A DNA stretch of 64,000 bases from Odobenus rosmarus divergens. Its lineage: Eukaryota; Chordata; Mammalia; Carnivora; Odobenidae. The stretch's first letter is position 1. Each line of letters opens with the position of its first letter. Position numbers and translations under genes: made by a program. The notes below the pieces were generated by a model, which worked only from the letters and a program-made list of their open reading frames with translations, had not been told where the DNA came from and made no database searches. The stretch is from the NCBI RefSeq assembly GCF_000321225.1, contig NW_004450286.1, forward strand, positions 448,009 through 512,008, written 5' to 3'. Shown piece by piece: positions 36,801 to 50,344 of this stretch.

Positions 36801-39800
36801 GTCCTCTGGGATCCCCCATCTACTTGTCAGTTGCCCTTGGCCCTCCTTTCAGAAAGGTGTTGCCATCCTAGGAACCACATCTTCTGCAGAGTATCCTTGT
36901 ACCGAGGCCTTGATCTGAGTGCTGAGCAGCAATGGGCTGGAGGCTGGGGTACGTCAGAGCCACTTCTTGGGAGTTGCCTGAGCCTGCAGACTGACACAGG
37001 CCTGCTCTGTGGCAGCCTGGGAGGGGCCTGGGCCTGGCCATCCTCCTAGATTGCCCTACCAGAAGCCACTAGAGCCAAGCCAGTGCTGGAGCTCCGTGGG
37101 CCATGGGAGTCCTCAGGCATGGTTCTCCTTAGTGAGAACTGCAGGATTGTGTGGTTTTCTTCTTTCATTCTTGCCCCTGTGTATTTGCAGGCCTCAGGCC
37201 TTCACCAGGCTTGAGCCCTGAGAATCCAGGCTGCCCAGCTCCCCTAGCCTGGGAGCGTTGGCCCATGAGAACAAGGGTCTCCCCTGAGACCCACTGCAAT
37301 CAGAATCCTTGCTGTTCTGGGCTGTGGGCCCCTTTAGGTTTCCTTTACTTTATTTCCTGCTCCTCATTGTAGCTGTAGGAACTTTGAGGCCAATAGCTTG
37401 ACTAGGAGTTTGTTTTGACCTTAAGGTCTGTGGCCTCCTGAATTCTACTCCTGCAGGATTGTGTATCGCAGCATGGCCCTGCCCCTTGCCTACGGTGTGG
37501 CCTTCAGTCTTCTGCCTCTTCTTTCACAGAATCCTTAAAGCTCAGGCCTGGTCTTTGTTCCCTCAGAAAAGGTATTCCTTGCTATTTAATCCCAGGAGTA
37601 CATGGTTGCTAAATACCAGTTTCAGGTGGCTGTGAGCCCGGGGTCCTCCAAGCTCCTTCAGATGAGACTACTCCCTAAACATATTTGTCTATACATGGCT
37701 TCTGAGAAGCTTCCGTGAGTTCTACACCTAACAAGCTCTCCCCACATACATGTGCTTCAAGAATGGCCGCCTTGTGACCTGGTCCTTCAGACATGGACTT
37801 GGTAGATCAGACTTCGTGTTGTCTGTAAGTACCCAGATTAAGTCCATGAATTTTGGTTTGACGATCATCCCCCTCCCACCCCAATCAAAGACCAGGAATG
37901 GCTTCCTGACCAAACTGGGTTTGAGCATTCTCGTGGTGGTGGGGGCATCTAACTGCTCAGTGGACTTTGAGGTTGTTGGGGGTCATCAAGGGCCCAGGTA
38001 TGGCAAGTCCTAGGTTGCCTGGCGGGTGCCTGTTCACCACAGGTATATCTAGATGTATGAGCAAGAAGTTCATCTATGAAGTTGTCACTACTTTCATAGC
38101 ACTGGGGGATGGTGATTCAGGTCAGCAGAGATCAGACACTTCCACCTGGAAGTCAGATGGCAGCTCAGGATTCTGGGAGGTGGCTTTTGTAACAGATGCT
38201 TCTGGCTAAAATAATGGGATCCTGCCCCAGGGTTGCAGGTGAACAGGAGAGCAGCTGGAGCTGATCTTAGCCAAAACTTAAGTCAGTGGCATGCAGGGGT
38301 CTGAGGGGAAGGTGCTATAACTTTCATAGCAAAAGATGGCACGGGGGGTATAAAGACGCTAGGCTGCCCGAGGATAGGGACTTAATACTAAGACCCAGAG
38401 GCATCACCACCTACTTCCCTACCACTTTCCTACACACCTGACACCTTAGATGCCGTGTCTGTGGGAACAAGACTTGGCCTGGCTGGGTGGGTATGACTTG
38501 CTGGTCTGACTACATAGGGACTAGACACGGGGGATAAACGGAATGAATACACCTGTTAATCTTGAGTGACTGCATTTGCATTTGGCTTGTTGGGGATAGG
38601 GAGGTAGAGTAGTGGTCAGGAAAGGATGAGCTTGGGGATTCCTAGTATCTCCGTCAGTCCTAAGGATGGGCCCACGCCAACTAAGCAGGATGTATTGACA
38701 TGTGCTAATTCACATGTGGCTACATCCTGGTACCTCTAGGCTAGGTGCCAGTAAGACTCCCATAGCTCACCGAAGAGGTAGAACAGCTCCATAGACTAGG
38801 CTTAGCACCACTGGATGCAGAGACTAGAGGTGTGGTACTAGAGAAGGAGCCAGTCTCCTTCCCAAACCACTTGACTCCCCAGAAGCTAGGTCTAGTGTCT
38901 GGTGTTAATCTCTTTGAAGAAGAAGGGCACCTCTCTTTGAAGAAATCAAGATCTAGAATTGCTACAAAATACCCTAGTTTCCAGGGTGTTCCTTCCTCAG
39001 TGACTTGTTGGAATTATGTTGCTAATTGTTCTCCATTTCCCTTAAGGTCAAAGGTATCTAGGCATGTGGATGCCAGATAAGAAGCCAGTATGACTCCAAC
39101 ATAGAAAGTGGCCACAATTGACACTAGAGACTTAGGCCAGGGTCAGACTACGTAAGGACTTTGAGGCCAAGTTGAAGATCTGGTTCTATACCCTGAGAAT
39201 GCTAGGAAGCCCTAGAACAGATTTACAAGTTGGAGGAGAGACGGGCGACCTGATGAGTTTTAAGATAATCAGGCCTGCATACCAAAGACTAGCCAGGAGT
39301 CAGCATGAGGATTTATTGAATGGTTAGAAGGAAACTTCTAGCACCTTCTAGGCAAGAGGTCAGAACTTGGGGCAGGGGAGTTGAGGTGGAGTGAAGCAGA
39401 TGGATTCAAGAGAGGCTTAAGAGGGAGAATTGAACAGGATTTTGATTAAGGGAGAAAAGCAGGAATAAGCTTCTAGTCTCTTGGTGCTTTTTAGGTCTGT
39501 AGCATGACCTTGGCAGGGACACGTTGCTCTCCTAGAGTCCCTTGGAGGCCAAAAACATTCAGTGTAGGACCATCTTGGTTTGGGTTGCCTGATTTCTCCA
39601 AATAAGGATGTCCAGCAGACAGGTAGAGCCCAGTGGTTGGTATACTGATGGTAACTAAAGATCCGGGAGGCTGAGCTTGGCCCATGAACCCTGTGCATGG
39701 ATACCTTTTCTGCCCAGTTTACAGCTGAAGGTTGAACAGCAAAGATACAGGAATGTCCTTGGGGACTTGCTACTTCTGGGGTTCCTGGGGACCTTAGGAA

Positions 39801-42800
39801 TATCAAGCTGGGGATGGTATCAGAGTGGGACGGATAAAATGTTGAGATGGAGAAGCATGGGCTGTTCAGCTATGAAGTCTCAACTGGAAAACTGGTTGTA
39901 GGGTACAGAGATGGAGTGTAACTCCAGAGAAACTAGACTTCTAGAACTATAGATGGGAAGTGTCCAGTGGCAGGCAAGTTGAAGGGTCGGGGGGTGGGCG
40001 GGGAAGGCTAGCGGATAGGGTGGCTCTCCCAAGAGCAGGAAGGGTTGGCTTTAACCTCTCAGCTCTTTGTTGTCTGGTTCCTGTCCCTGCCTTAAAGCTA
40101 GAGGCAGTGGTTAGAAACTGGTTGCTGGCCTTGCTCTGTGGAGACCACCTAGTATCCTGCGTCAGTGGATGTCTAGCCGGGGACCCAGGTGGATATCTGG
40201 GAAGGGGACCTCAGGCATCCCCAGAATGCTCAGGAGCCACCTTGGATGCCCCTCAGCCTACCTCTTAGGTGGAGGGGGGGAGAAAGGGGACACTTCCCAA
40301 GAGCCAGGGTGAGGATAATTTGCTTGTTCTAGAATCTGGTTGGACAGCAGGGCTTCATTCTAGCTGTGGTTCTCAGGACTTAATCTAATGGCTTCTGTCA
40401 CTTCCTTCCCCTTAGAGTCAACTGCAACAAATGGTGGCATCTGGGGACCCCAGCTGTGAGCATCCTGGCTCTTGGCCTGCTCAGTGCTGTATGTGGAACT
40501 TTGTCTTCAGGGCCTTTTCCTGATCCTCTCGAACCTGTTCACCTTCCCTTCTACCTGGGACCTCTGCTCCACCAGCTGTGGAGACCAGGGTGACGGGGGC
40601 TTTGGCCCTTGGCCTCGGGACACTCTGACTGCTTATATGTGGTCTCCTCCTATACTAGATGCTGGGCCTGGCCTTTCCTCCATGAGGTCCACTTGGATCC
40701 CAGCTGGGGGTGGGCTTCTCTCTTCAGAGCTGTTACTCCTGTTTTTCCTCGAAGCCCTGATTCCCACCAGTTGTGGTTCGCTCCTAATCCACAGGATGAG
40801 GCTGCCTAGGCCAAATCTGTCCAGGTTTCCTTCCCTGTCCCCTAGTCCTGTGGGCCGGGTTCTGGAGGGCGGGAATCGATGTGGCTAGAACTTGTCATGG
40901 CTACCTCCTGGCTGGACTAATCTAAGCATTATTTCCTCCTTGCCTGGCTGTGTATGTATCTACTTATTATACAGCCTAAACAGTAGATGGTCAACTTGGC
41001 ATGCTTAGAGTTAGTGAAAATCATGAGGCCAAAGTTTCCTTAATGTTGTTGCCATTACTCGGTCCTATCAGAGCAGATGGGGCCTCAAGGATTCCCTTGA
41101 CCGGGGAGCTCCCACAAGGTCCCAGCAGATAAGCATTTGGCGTTCACTTGGACAGAGGCCAGAAGCAGTCCCTGGCTTGGGTCCGTGCTATTTCGTTCCA
41201 GCCTTCCTAGGAGCTATTCTGCCTGCCCTCACTCTGCTTAGAATCAACAGCCATGGCCACTTATGGTTCCTTAAGCTGTCCCCCGGAACTTCTAAGTCTG
41301 TTACCCTAGAACATGTCACCTAGGGGCTTGCTTGTCTCTGCCACCTGAGACCTTCCAGGCAGTCTACTTTATATAGTAACTGTATGACTAGACCCTGGCT
41401 GACATGGCCTATGGTATAGACAGCCCAGTCTATGCCTGTAGGGAGGCTGGTATAAGGAAGGACAGGTCACAGGGAGCATGTGATAGCTCTGGGCTGTAAA
41501 CTTGGCATGGGAGTTTGAACTTCTGAATCAGGGCTCTGACTTGCATGCTTTCTCAGGCAAGAACAGCTTAGTGGAGGCCTCCTGCAGAATGTGGGGTTGC
41601 CGGCATCCTGCACACAGCTTCCTTCAGGACTCTGGGGGGTGCCACTCAATGCCAGGTGTCCCCAGCTGAGGTTCTGATTTGAGGTGATAATACTTAGGCA
41701 CCCACTGGATTGCAGGGCCATGTGTTCCTAATAAATGCATATTGTATATGGCAGTGTTTCTCCCCTCCCCCGCCCCCAACCCTCAGGGAACATGTGGCTT
41801 AGGCTTTCATCCTCTGTTCAGCCTCCCTGGTTCCCTTCCATTGTCTATCATAAGTGCCTCCCCTTGAACTTGCCTTCAGGTTGCTCAAGGCCCATGCCAG
41901 TGTGAGCTCTGGGTTCCTGGTGGCCCTGCCTCTTTCAGCTTGGAGCCATGGTCCTGGGATCAAGCATCTGGCTGCCCTCTTACACCTGAGCATTCTCCCT
42001 ATCCCAGGGCCCATCCAGACTCCTTGTTGCACCTGCAGAGTATTCTCTAGGGCCCCTTGATATTTCCTTTGCTTTCCTTTGCTCTGAGGTCCTCGGACTT
42101 GTCTGTTCTTCTGTCTGTGGCCTGATATCTGGACTCCTGACCAAGTCCTGTTGCCTCTGAGGTGTGTGACTTTCTGGGTGTGACAGCTGCTGCCCTCTTG
42201 GGCTTCTTTGGCCCCTTGCTGGCCGCTCACCCTTCTGACTTTGCTGCCGGGACCTATCCTGTGATCAAGATCTCGGAAGTCCTCCTTGAGAACTAGGCTC
42301 TTCTCATGAGCATTAAGTCAAATGTACCCGTTTCGCATCTTGAACAGCCTTCCCTCCTATCAAGGAGTTGAGATTGAGGTTCCCTAAGTTTACAGGCTTT
42401 CTGGGAGCACTGGCTTTCCGCAGTGACACAGGACTCTTCTCAGGGACCCTAGGTTGGGCAGCACCCGGGGCCCCAGCGGCTGGGGCTATTGGCCTGTGAT
42501 GGCCAGGAAAGGACAGAGGCCAGAAGGTGCAGGGTGGGTGTGGTTGGCTGATCTTAGCCCGGCTGAAAGGTGTCCTTGGCATATTCCGCAGGGAGAAGGT
42601 GGAGACAGAGCGGCATCCCTTTGAGCCTTGTGCCCTCCCTACCATTTCTATACCCTCAAAGGAGTGGTCTTAGTATGTGATAAAGAACAGAGGCTGGGAG
42701 GACAGAGCTGGGTAGGTATGTATGTCCAGGTAGAAGGCAATTTGTCTATGGCCTTCGAGACTGGCATCTCCAAGCAACAGCTTTATAGGCCCAGAGGTCT

Positions 42801-45800
42801 GGGGAGAGAGGACCTCCATAAGCTCCTTCTGATCCCTGTACGAAGATGTGTTGAGGTAGAAACAATGACTCAAGCAGAGGCCATCAGTGGGGTATAGGTG
42901 ATGACAAGAAGGCAGGGGATGGCATCTCCTGGGATCTGATTGGACCCAGGCAGTGTTTTTGGGGATAGTGACATTTATTCATGGAGGGCAGAAATTGTGG
43001 AGGGGGGGCGGTGGAATGAACCAATAGGAGGCCAATGCGTTAGCAGTTCTAAGTTCTCAGACCCCCGGCCCGGCCTGGAACAGGATGGACTATAGAACTG
43101 TGACGTGAACTGTGGTTGCTAAAATGAAACTAGTCTCTGAGGGCTTGTGGACAACACTAGGACAACTGGGTCCATCGAAGCATCTCTCAGGATCCCCAGC
43201 CCTGAGATGTGTTGAAAGGTTAGGGTCCCAGTCCTTCCAAGGAGGGCAATATAATCAGCTAAGGGGTGGGGGGGGGGTCCCACTGCCAGACCCTTGTCTG
43301 TAAAGATAAGCTTCAGGGCCATTCTCCTGGGTGCTGTAGTCTGCCAACCTTTCTGCTTCTCCACGGGGAGATCAGTGAATCGGAGACCACTTTGTATCCA
43401 GGGAAATCCTAGCATCATGGGTTAGAGCAGGGCCTTTGTCTGTAGCAGAAGGCAGCTCTGCGTGAAGTCCATCCAAGACCACCTCCTCAGCTCCACCTGA
43501 GATTGGGCTGAGGCCACAGGTGCAATACCCCTCAAACACAGAGGGTACCTTTTCTCCCCCCCACCTGACCCTTTCAGAGAGATAGGGATAATATAAGGAG
43601 GGTAGGCAGGAAGGAGAACCAACCCTCTACAGTAGTCAGAGCTGAGGGTGGGGACCCAGATGGTGGAAGGAAGTGCTGCCATCTTAGGTTGTCTAGCCCT
43701 GCCCCTCCAACTCCTGGACATTGCTTGGAGCCAAGCCAAGATCACTGGGTGGACTAGTCTGGCCTGAGGCATTGACCGCTATGAGAAGCTGCGAGAACTT
43801 TTCAGAAGCAGTGTAGAAGGCTTTTCAAGGCAATAGTCTGTCCTTTTTTGAACCAGAACTTGTTTGGGAGTGCTGAGCGGGAGACCACTGGGCTTGGATA
43901 GAGGCCCCTGGTCCATATTAGGCAAAGCACAGTGTATCCCTTTGGTCTGTGGTGGCCCTGCAGCTGGCTGTCACCTCGGGACACTGAACAGAATAAATAG
44001 TAGTACGTTCCACAACAGCCGTGGCTACAGAGCAGCCAAAAGATCTTCCCAGCAGGCGTGAAACACGCACAGAGGGAAAGCTCCTCAGTTCTCATCTTTT
44101 CCTGTGAGTGGCGACTGACTCGTCCTTCTGGCGGAATCTAGGACAAGCAGGTGACCAAACCGTGCACCTGTCTGACCAGGCTGGCCCACATGATGGCCAA
44201 GGCCTCCTGGCCCCGGACAGAGTGCTGAGAAGTCTAAGCCACCCATACTTCCGGGCCCTGGCGCGGCCCTGGCCCTGTTCTACACAGCGGGCTCCTGATC
44301 CCTCTGAGGACCCGCAGTTGCTTCTGAGATGGTGAACCGTGTTCTAGAACAAAACTTCAGCCTGGAGGCCTCTGGTTCCTGCTATCAGAAGTGGCTCTTC
44401 AACTCTGGCCCAAGACTTTCCCTGTATGCTTGCTACAGCCTGTGGAGGTCTGTTCAGGTAAAAAACTCCTCCGTATCTGCTGTGAGATTTGGGTTTCTGC
44501 GTGTACCTAACTGGTAGATCCAGACCTACAGCTGTACCATCTTCCCTTCTCCGTGTGCGGTGCCGAGGGCACCCACTTCAGGGAGTTTGGGTCAGTAGCT
44601 AGGCTCTGCCTCGACAGAACCCAGCAGTGTCGCCAGGTGCTGGAGCCTTGGTCTGAAAGTGGAAGACCACCTCCACAGCTGGGAGAGGGGTTTGAGACCC
44701 AGGGCCTCTGCTCAGGCCTCTTCTCTCCCTCGGTAGGCTCCTGAACGCCTGAGGAAACCTGGAAGGAAGACTTGGGCCAGAGCCAACATGAACGACTAAA
44801 AAGGTAGCAAGTGTCCATTAGAGGCCAAGGGAAAGGAGTAGACCAGGCCCAGGACTGCATGTGCCGCCCACTCCCCAGCCGTGAAGGCGTGCCTGGAGGG
44901 CCTGAGCCCCCACGCCGTAGTCTCTGGCTGAAGGAGGTCTATGCATGAGCCCATCCTCCGGAGGAGGGCAGCGGCAGGTAACCTGTCCCATACCCCGCTC
45001 CTGGGCCAGCACAGGAGTCCTGAGGCAGGAGGGTCGCAGATGGAACTGGAAGAGCTAGGTCACAAAGGGCAGGGGTGCAAGGGGGCTGAAAGTGGCACGT
45101 GGGCCCTGGGTGTCCCGACAAGGCTATGAAAAAAACCTGTTCTCTGCTCAGGACCAGCATGCCCCACCACCCTGGGGGTGAACCTTGCAGCTCCGGCGTC
45201 ACATGGAAGCTGGCCTTCTCCTGGTGGTCGTGATGTGGCCCCGGGGATGGTCTTTCAGTGGCTCTGAGCAAAGGCTTTCCCAAGGGCCGCAAACCTGGAA
45301 TCATCTGCCAGAACCCTTGGATTGTGGCCCTCCCTTTAGATGTGGGAGCGGAGCCGGTGAGGGCTTCTGTCTTGCATGAACAGGTACGGCCTGGTGCCCG
45401 GGTCCCACTGCCAGTGGCTGGGCATATCTTTACCCCTTCAGTCCCGGGGGGGAGCAGCACCCACCCCACGTGCCACTGCAGAAAGGGAAATTTGGATGAC
45501 CCTTTCCTGATGTCTCTTGCAGGTAGGCTATAGACATGTGGCGCAGGCTCTGTTAATCAGAGGTGTCCTCCCTGGATTTGGTGGAATAGAAGCAACTAGG
45601 CAAAGCTCCCAGGACTTTAGAGGATGACCTCTCTGCTGACTGTTGCCAGGGGCTCATCTGTGTCTTGTCAGCGGTATTGGCTGTAGCATCTGGTGTGGGG
45701 GGGGTGGAGGGGTCCTCATGAGACTGGTCTGCTGGGTGATCTGGGAGCCCCATCCTCCAGCCCTCCTGAGGGTTCTGTAAGCTACCTCCCCGTCTTCCTC

Positions 45801-47544
45801 AGGAGTCCATTTTCCTGCTCTTAAATGGTCAGAATTGGCTTTGCTGCCATGACCAAGAGCCCTGTCTGAGAACAGCACAAGCCAGGCTCGCTGCAAGAAC
45901 CAGACCACGAGGGAAGCACACAGGCATGCTGATCCCACTGGGGCTGAAGGCAGCCATAGTCCAGCTGATAGGAAGGACTGAGTGTGTCTCAGCCAGTGGC
46001 ACGTGGAAATAAAATTAACAAGAATGAGATGTCCTTAAAGCTGTCCAGCAACCACTCCAGCTCCATCTTGACTTGTCACGCCTTCCATGCTGTTCGAAGG
46101 AGGCAGTCTGTCACCTGAAGCCAGGCTTTAGTGGATGCAATGTTGCTGGGCCATATTCTGACCCGCTAGTCAGTAAGCACGGTACTTGGTGGACTGCTTT
46201 GATTCTTGAAGACAGCATGTGCTAGGCTTGCTCCAGCTTCAGTGGGAATGAGAAAAGTTCATTTTTGAGCAGCACCCAGAACACGAGTTGCCAGAACAGG
46301 GTGTGGTTGGGCAGCTCTTCCCCTTAGCTCCCAACTTAGCAGGATATTGGCGTCCAAGTGGCTATAGTGAATCGGGATGCTCTATGGAACTCCTGGCAAA
46401 GCCCTAATCAAAGAATCTGTGGAGGCCCCTAGGGTTTTAGAGCAAATCCAGGCTGCCTTCTGTAAGGAACTGCTTTTGAACGGGGGCTTGACCTGCTCTT
46501 TGGTCTCTAGTGGAAGGTGAATACTGCCTACGTGAGCCAGGTGGTAGTTGATGTACTGAGCCATCACTGAGCCTGTCCAGTGGTCCATCTAATAGAAGTC
46601 TTAAGACCTAGGGCCCAAGTAGATCCTAAGGAAACCTATAAATTCCATGAACAGTTGGCTAACCTAGTAGGACTAAACCTGTCAATGCCTACCTATCCCT
46701 CAATCCATGCCTGTAACTCTAGGAAGAAACCTAGACACCGTAAGAAGTGCTAGACTGTATACCAGGATCAGCTGGATATGGACTACTCTGGCATTCTAGC
46801 CCCACTCAAGGTGACCATGAAGGACCACAGGGGAGGCATCTTAACAAGTAGGACTTTGGGCAGGCCATTTGCTTTTGCCTAGAAAGGCACATGGTCTAAG
46901 ATCTACATAGAACATTGTCATATGCTAAGGATATGCCTGGCTGGTCATGGATGTAGAGGGAGCCAGACTATAGGACTGGTGACAAGGAGGCTTAGGGGGA
47001 GGTACGTTGGGTCCATTCTAAGAATTCTCAGCGTGGGGATAGCCCTGCAAATGCTCACAAAGGCCCCACTCTGGAGGAGGCTTTCGATCAGGTGAGCTAG
47101 GTGGTCTGCCCTTAGACAGGTCAGCCTCCCTCCCCAGGCGCCCCAGTGCTTGCTTAATGGACTCATGAAGTGCTATGGGGGCAAGATCAAGGCCATGCAG
47201 GGGATCACCTTGAACTTCTCACAAAGGCTGAATGGACAGCTAAGAGACCAGCTTGCCAGCAACAGTGACCCTGGACCCTTAATAAAGCACCTCAACCCGG
47301 GAGAGCAGCCAGCCGACAGCAGGATTCCAGTGATGGGAACCCATCATGGAGAGGGGCAGCTATTTGCTGCCAACAGAACCGATTCTTCCTTGCATTTATC
47401 TTTCCCTGCCCAGCAAATATGTTAAAACTACTCACGAATTTGGATGCAACATGCAGCCTTGTCCCCATGCTGCACTGCACCTGACGAAGGAATTGGCTTC
47501 TCAGCCTAAATCAACAGGAAGCCCTTGGAATCCTCTGGCGTTAG
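33891..47544. other. Unassigned non-coding DNA, 13.6 kb
   Basis: No gene is recognised. Around 34380-34570 there is a weak resemblance to an old L1-type non-coding region. Around 39130-39440 and 39740-39960 the sequence vaguely resembles a widespread eutherian repeat of unknown name. Neither is firm. Open frames up to 196 codons (36459-37049) lack domain signatures. CTAG remains frequent, with eight by hand count in 46601-47600. Confidence 0.4.
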
Positions 47545-48120
47545 CATGAATTGTCTCCCAGAAATAGCTGGCCTTACAAGATGTTGGAATAGTCTATTGA
47601 AACGTCCATCATGGTACCACGCGGGATTCACTGCCTCGGGAGGTTCGAATACTGTCTTAGAGGGTGTACCATGTGTTCTAAACCAGAGATGAAGGGGACA
47701 GTGTTTCCTACATTGCCAGACTGCTTGGATCCAGACGCGATGTGGCAGAAGCCAACACGGCCCCTCTCGCTGTACCATCCGAAGTTCCACTCTGAAAACT
47801 TGGCCCTTCCTGGGTTTCTGGGTTTGGCAAGTTTAGATGCCTGAGTAAGTAGAGAAGGACAGACTCTACCAGAAGAATGTCCTTTCTCCATGGAAGTGGG
47901 TGTGGAGACGGCCTCTGGTCACTTCTTTGCTACTTGGAGCAGGGAAATAAAGGGGTGGTGGTTGGTTTCTAATGTCAGCTGGGGTAATCGACTGTCACAA
48001 CAAGATCCTCACCCCCCTCCAGTGCAGGAGAGGCTGGGGAAGCTTAGATCCAATCCAGGGAACCTCCTGACAAAACTCCAGATACCGAGGCTGTATGCAG
48101 TTCAGTAATGACCGTTTGGA
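47545..48120 (+). pseudogene. Probable ERV-L pol-region remnant
   Basis: Segments around 47565-47670 (a 'ctggccttacaag' segment, 'tgttggaatagtctattgaa') and 47940-48000 (an 'agctggggtaatcgactg' segment) follow, in order, the 3' pol/dUTPase-side region of ERV-L class endogenous retroviruses, as far as I can recall that family. Stops and frameshifts break the frame repeatedly, so it is a dead fossil. No flanking LTR pair is established, although 'ccctaataaattcc' near 48733 could be a polyadenylation region of an attached LTR. A chance resemblance is possible. Confidence 0.45.
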
Positions 48121-50154
48121 TCACTCCATCTAAATCCAGTCAGCTGGAGTTCTAGAGCAAGGGAAACAAGGGAGTTGGTTTTAGAAGATGGAACCAAATA
48201 ACCTTGGCCTTGTAACCTTTCTAGTAAAGGTCCTGAGCAATGATCTGCATTTATCCCCCTTGGAGGGATGAATGTCTACCTCTCTGAAATAAGGTATGAT
48301 GGAGATGGACTATATTTAGTCCACAAGTCACGATATCATGACAGGATATCCTTACACTGGATTGCAGAATGCAGCCCACGTGGCTGTGCTTGGGAGTGGG
48401 GGATGGGCATCTGAGTAATAATGGCATTGTACTTGAGGTATAGGAGGAAGAGTGGATATTGATGTTAGGTGGTAAAAGGGATAGACTTGGTGAACACTTA
48501 ATATCTCTTTGCTGTCAGTTTAAACCTCCGGCTGGGTATCTCCGAGATGTATCCGTGTTTTCCCATCATAGAAATGAAAGTATCTTAAACCTGCTTTCTA
48601 AGCTAATCTTGCAGCTCATGCTCAGGGGTGGTAGCGGTGGGAGCTTAAAGCAGTTTTAGGTTGTGATTTTTGGGTGATGTTTCTGGCTGAGCCTTGTTAT
48701 CTGACCCTGAGTGATGATTTGGGCTATGTATTCCCTAATAAATTCCTCTGTGCTTAAATCCATCGGTCTCTGGTTGATACGGCTAATGCGGAACAACATT
48801 TAAGATGCTCTGGCTGTGTGTTCTCTGGTCTTGACTAAGCTTCATTCTCTAGATGGGCTGGAGGCCAGCCTGCCCCTTGAAGCCAGCGTGTCCCCTGGCT
48901 CTTACCTCAAAAGCTGGGCTCCTCTTTGGCTGTCTAACCTGGATACCTACGCATGGGTCACATCCATATGGTCATGGTTAGACCTGCTTGTGAACCTTCC
49001 ATGGGTATGGGACCGACCTTGGTCTTGAAATGGAAAAAGCTACCTCCAGAGTTTCCTGTCCTGCTGATCCTCATACCCAAAGTGTGTTCAGAGCCCCTCC
49101 TGATCCCCAGGCTAACTGCCCTTCACTTTTCACCTGGAGAAAGCTGCTAGGGAGTACACAAAGCAGATGTCCCTCTAGTCCCTGATCATTCTGGGTTTCT
49201 GGCCTTATTGCTGCCTGTGCATTTACTGGATGGCTCAAATCTTGGCTGCAAGTTGCTGAGCCCTTCTCCAAACCCAGAGGGGGAGAAATGGTCTAGTCTC
49301 GCACCCCTGCCCCCTTTCCGGGCTCCTGGGGGCTGTGGGCAGCTTGGGCACTAAGAACCCAGTACTCTTCCTCGCCCCCCAGAGCACCAGAACCCTGACA
49401 GACTTGCCCTTCTCCCTCTAGCTGGCTCTTATTCTCTCAAACTTCCTAAGCTCCTACTAGATCTGTGGGGTGTGGCTGGATTTGATCACTCCTGTTTTTG
49501 AGGACTTCATGGAGTGAATTTCATAGCTGGTGTGAACTTGATGTGCTAGACTCGGAATAAAGGCTCAAGTGAGAGCACGGAGATTCTTTTTGTAGACCCA
49601 GAGGCAGGGAAATCCTGCACAAATCTTCTACCACGGCCTTGCTTTATGTCTGTCCTAGGTTACTGCAAGAGCTCCCTAACTGGTCTCTGGGTTCCCATTC
49701 ACACTCCTTGCTATCCGTTTACCATATTTCCAGTGCGGTTTTAAGCACACAGCCGTGTGGCTCTCCCCCGACGGAGCCTGTGGCCCCTCCTGGGAACACT
49801 GCTGCCCTGTTCCGGAGGGCCCTGGTTGCCTCCAGGGACTGGTGCTTTCAGAAACTGCGCTCCTGCCTCTGCCTTCTTGGGCTGTTGCCTCTGCCTTGAA
49901 GCCGGGGCAACCCTGATGCCAAGGAGGCAGGAAGGGCGATGCCAACCCTCGGTTGGGGGTGCAGTTTGGGAAGACGGAATCCCCTCCTTCAGATGGAGGA
50001 AAGCAGACTGGCAAATACTGTGTCCCCAGTTCCAGGAGAGCCTCTACCCAGGCTGCCACACTCCCAAGTGTCCTCTGTGCCCTAGCTCAGGGAGACTCCC
50101 AAGGTGGGAGGGGAATGAAACGGTCTTATCGAGGGGAGGGCCCCAAGACGACTA
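48121..50154. other. Unassigned non-coding DNA
   Basis: No gene or firm repeat is recognised. GC content rises to the right. This is the last stretch with clearly elevated CTAG (seven by hand count in 49001-50000). Confidence 0.4.
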
Positions 50155-50340
50155 ACATTGATCTGGCACTTAGGAGCACCCGAAGTGCTGTGTATGCATT
50201 AACTCCTCCTCTGCTCCCAATAACCCCATGGAAGGTACTATGGGCTCATAAACGAGGAAACGGAGGCCCAGAGAGGTTAAGCAATTTAAGTTTCTACAGT
50301 TGAGTGGTAGAGCCGAGATTTGACTTCAGGTGGTTTAGTT
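50155..50340 (+). repeat. MIR SINE
   Basis: Words follow the MIR consensus: 'atctggcacttagg', 'gtgtatgcattaactcc', 'aggtactatggg', and then the well-kept core 'gaggaaacggaggcccagag' followed by 'aggttaagcaattt' and 'gtggtagagccgagatttga'. Confidence 0.85.
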
Positions 50341-50344
50341 CTAG

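Noticed and set aside
36459..37049. Open frame of 196 codons, plus strand
   Set aside because: No motif, signal peptide or domain is recognisable, the composition equals the surroundings, and other frames there are also open for long stretches.
47150..47425. Open frame of 91 codons upstream of the ERV-L-like piece
   Set aside because: I could not match it to gag, pol or env, and it shows no domain. It may be chance.
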